From positions 6,622,084 through 6,682,083 of the forward strand of contig NC_087072.1 in assembly GCF_026151205.1 (NCBI RefSeq): a DNA stretch of 60,000 nucleotides, given 5' to 3'. The notes under the pieces are model-generated. The model was not told the origin of the DNA. It ran no database searches and saw only the letters and a list, made by a program, of their open reading frames with translations. Position 1 is the stretch's first letter, and each line of letters opens with the position of its first letter. A program made the translations under genes and the position numbers. The DNA is from Bolinopsis microptera (lineage: Eukaryota; Ctenophora; Tentaculata; Lobata; Bolinopsidae). Of this stretch, positions 59,827 to 60,000 are shown in pieces.

Positions 59827-59943
59827 TTATTCCAGCTTTGATCGTGTGTAACATAAAACAGACATCAAACTCTCACCGTCAGAAAAGTTGGATCTCAGTC
59901 GCTCTCTTAACTCAAATTTGGAGGCTTGTAACAGGGCACTAGT
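59827..59943 (-). CDS. last exon of a further minus-strand gene, partial
   Basis: After an acceptor (GTGTCCTGTTTAG) the minus strand reads 38 residues, TSALLQASKFELRERLRSNF at the start, and ends CYTRSKLE with a stop at 59827. The amphipathic helix composition is protein-like, but it is short and its upstream exons lie outside the window. It would end about 500 bp before the coiled-coil gene begins, head to tail. Confidence 0.4.
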   Translation of the reverse strand, partial: TSALLQASKFELRERLRSNFSDGESLMSVLCYTRSKLE

Positions 59944-60000
59944 CTAAACAGGACACTAGTTTCTAGGAACGACTGGGAGTCTGACACATTATCTTCTAGA

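Overview
The window is animal nuclear DNA. It has GT-AG introns, a complete multi-exon innexin (gap-junction/hemichannel) gene, a eukaryotic tRNA-Glu gene inside one of its introns, a long satellite array, short inverted-repeat transposons and microsatellites. An innexin together with a compact, AT-rich, intron-dense genome suggests a ctenophore. A hydrozoan or another innexin-bearing invertebrate is not excluded. No species can be named from the sequence.

Left part (1-29.2 kb, + strand): at least a dozen short coding exons are scattered through otherwise non-coding DNA. Each begins with its own ATG. Each encodes a low-complexity, charged, mostly Lys/Arg/Gly/Ser/Asp-rich peptide of about 20 to 275 residues. 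Each ends exactly at a codon boundary (phase 0) on a good 5' splice site, and nothing recognisable follows it locally. The next substantial coding unit downstream is the innexin. Its first exon opens with a phase-0 acceptor, and five open codons (G-K-C-S-N) precede the normal innexin methionine. The simplest reading is an array of alternative N-terminal exons, like a clustered-protocadherin layout, that can each be spliced to one constant innexin core. This would produce channels with different cytosolic N-terminal extensions. I consider this the main discovery candidate. It is inferred from splice phase and position, not from transcripts.

Middle (29.2-33.2 kb): the constant innexin core has eight exons and 411 residues counted from MLLLGS. 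It has the YQW motif before TM2, the FPK motif, and two cysteines in each extracellular loop. Phases are consistent throughout. A tRNA-Glu(CTC) gene lies in its last intron. 33.2-35.8 kb is the 3' flank.

35.8-45.1 kb: a satellite of about 57-bp units. Each unit carries two copies of CAGGTAAG, the consensus 5' splice site, giving hundreds of potential U1 sites on the + strand. It includes a recent, almost perfect 2,969-bp head-to-tail duplication. 45.1-49 kb is a transposon mosaic. It holds two 374-bp copies of one MITE in opposite orientation, each with a perfect 9-bp target duplication, and related fragments. A long CT microsatellite follows at 49.8 kb.

Right part (50.1-60 kb, - strand): a small three-exon gene whose start lies just below a textbook RFX X-box, suggesting a ciliary role; a nine- or ten-exon coiled-coil protein gene whose probable last exon lies inside an intron of the small gene; and the apparent last exon of a further gene that leaves the window. 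The stretches in between (51.8-56.5 kb) show no convincing genes.
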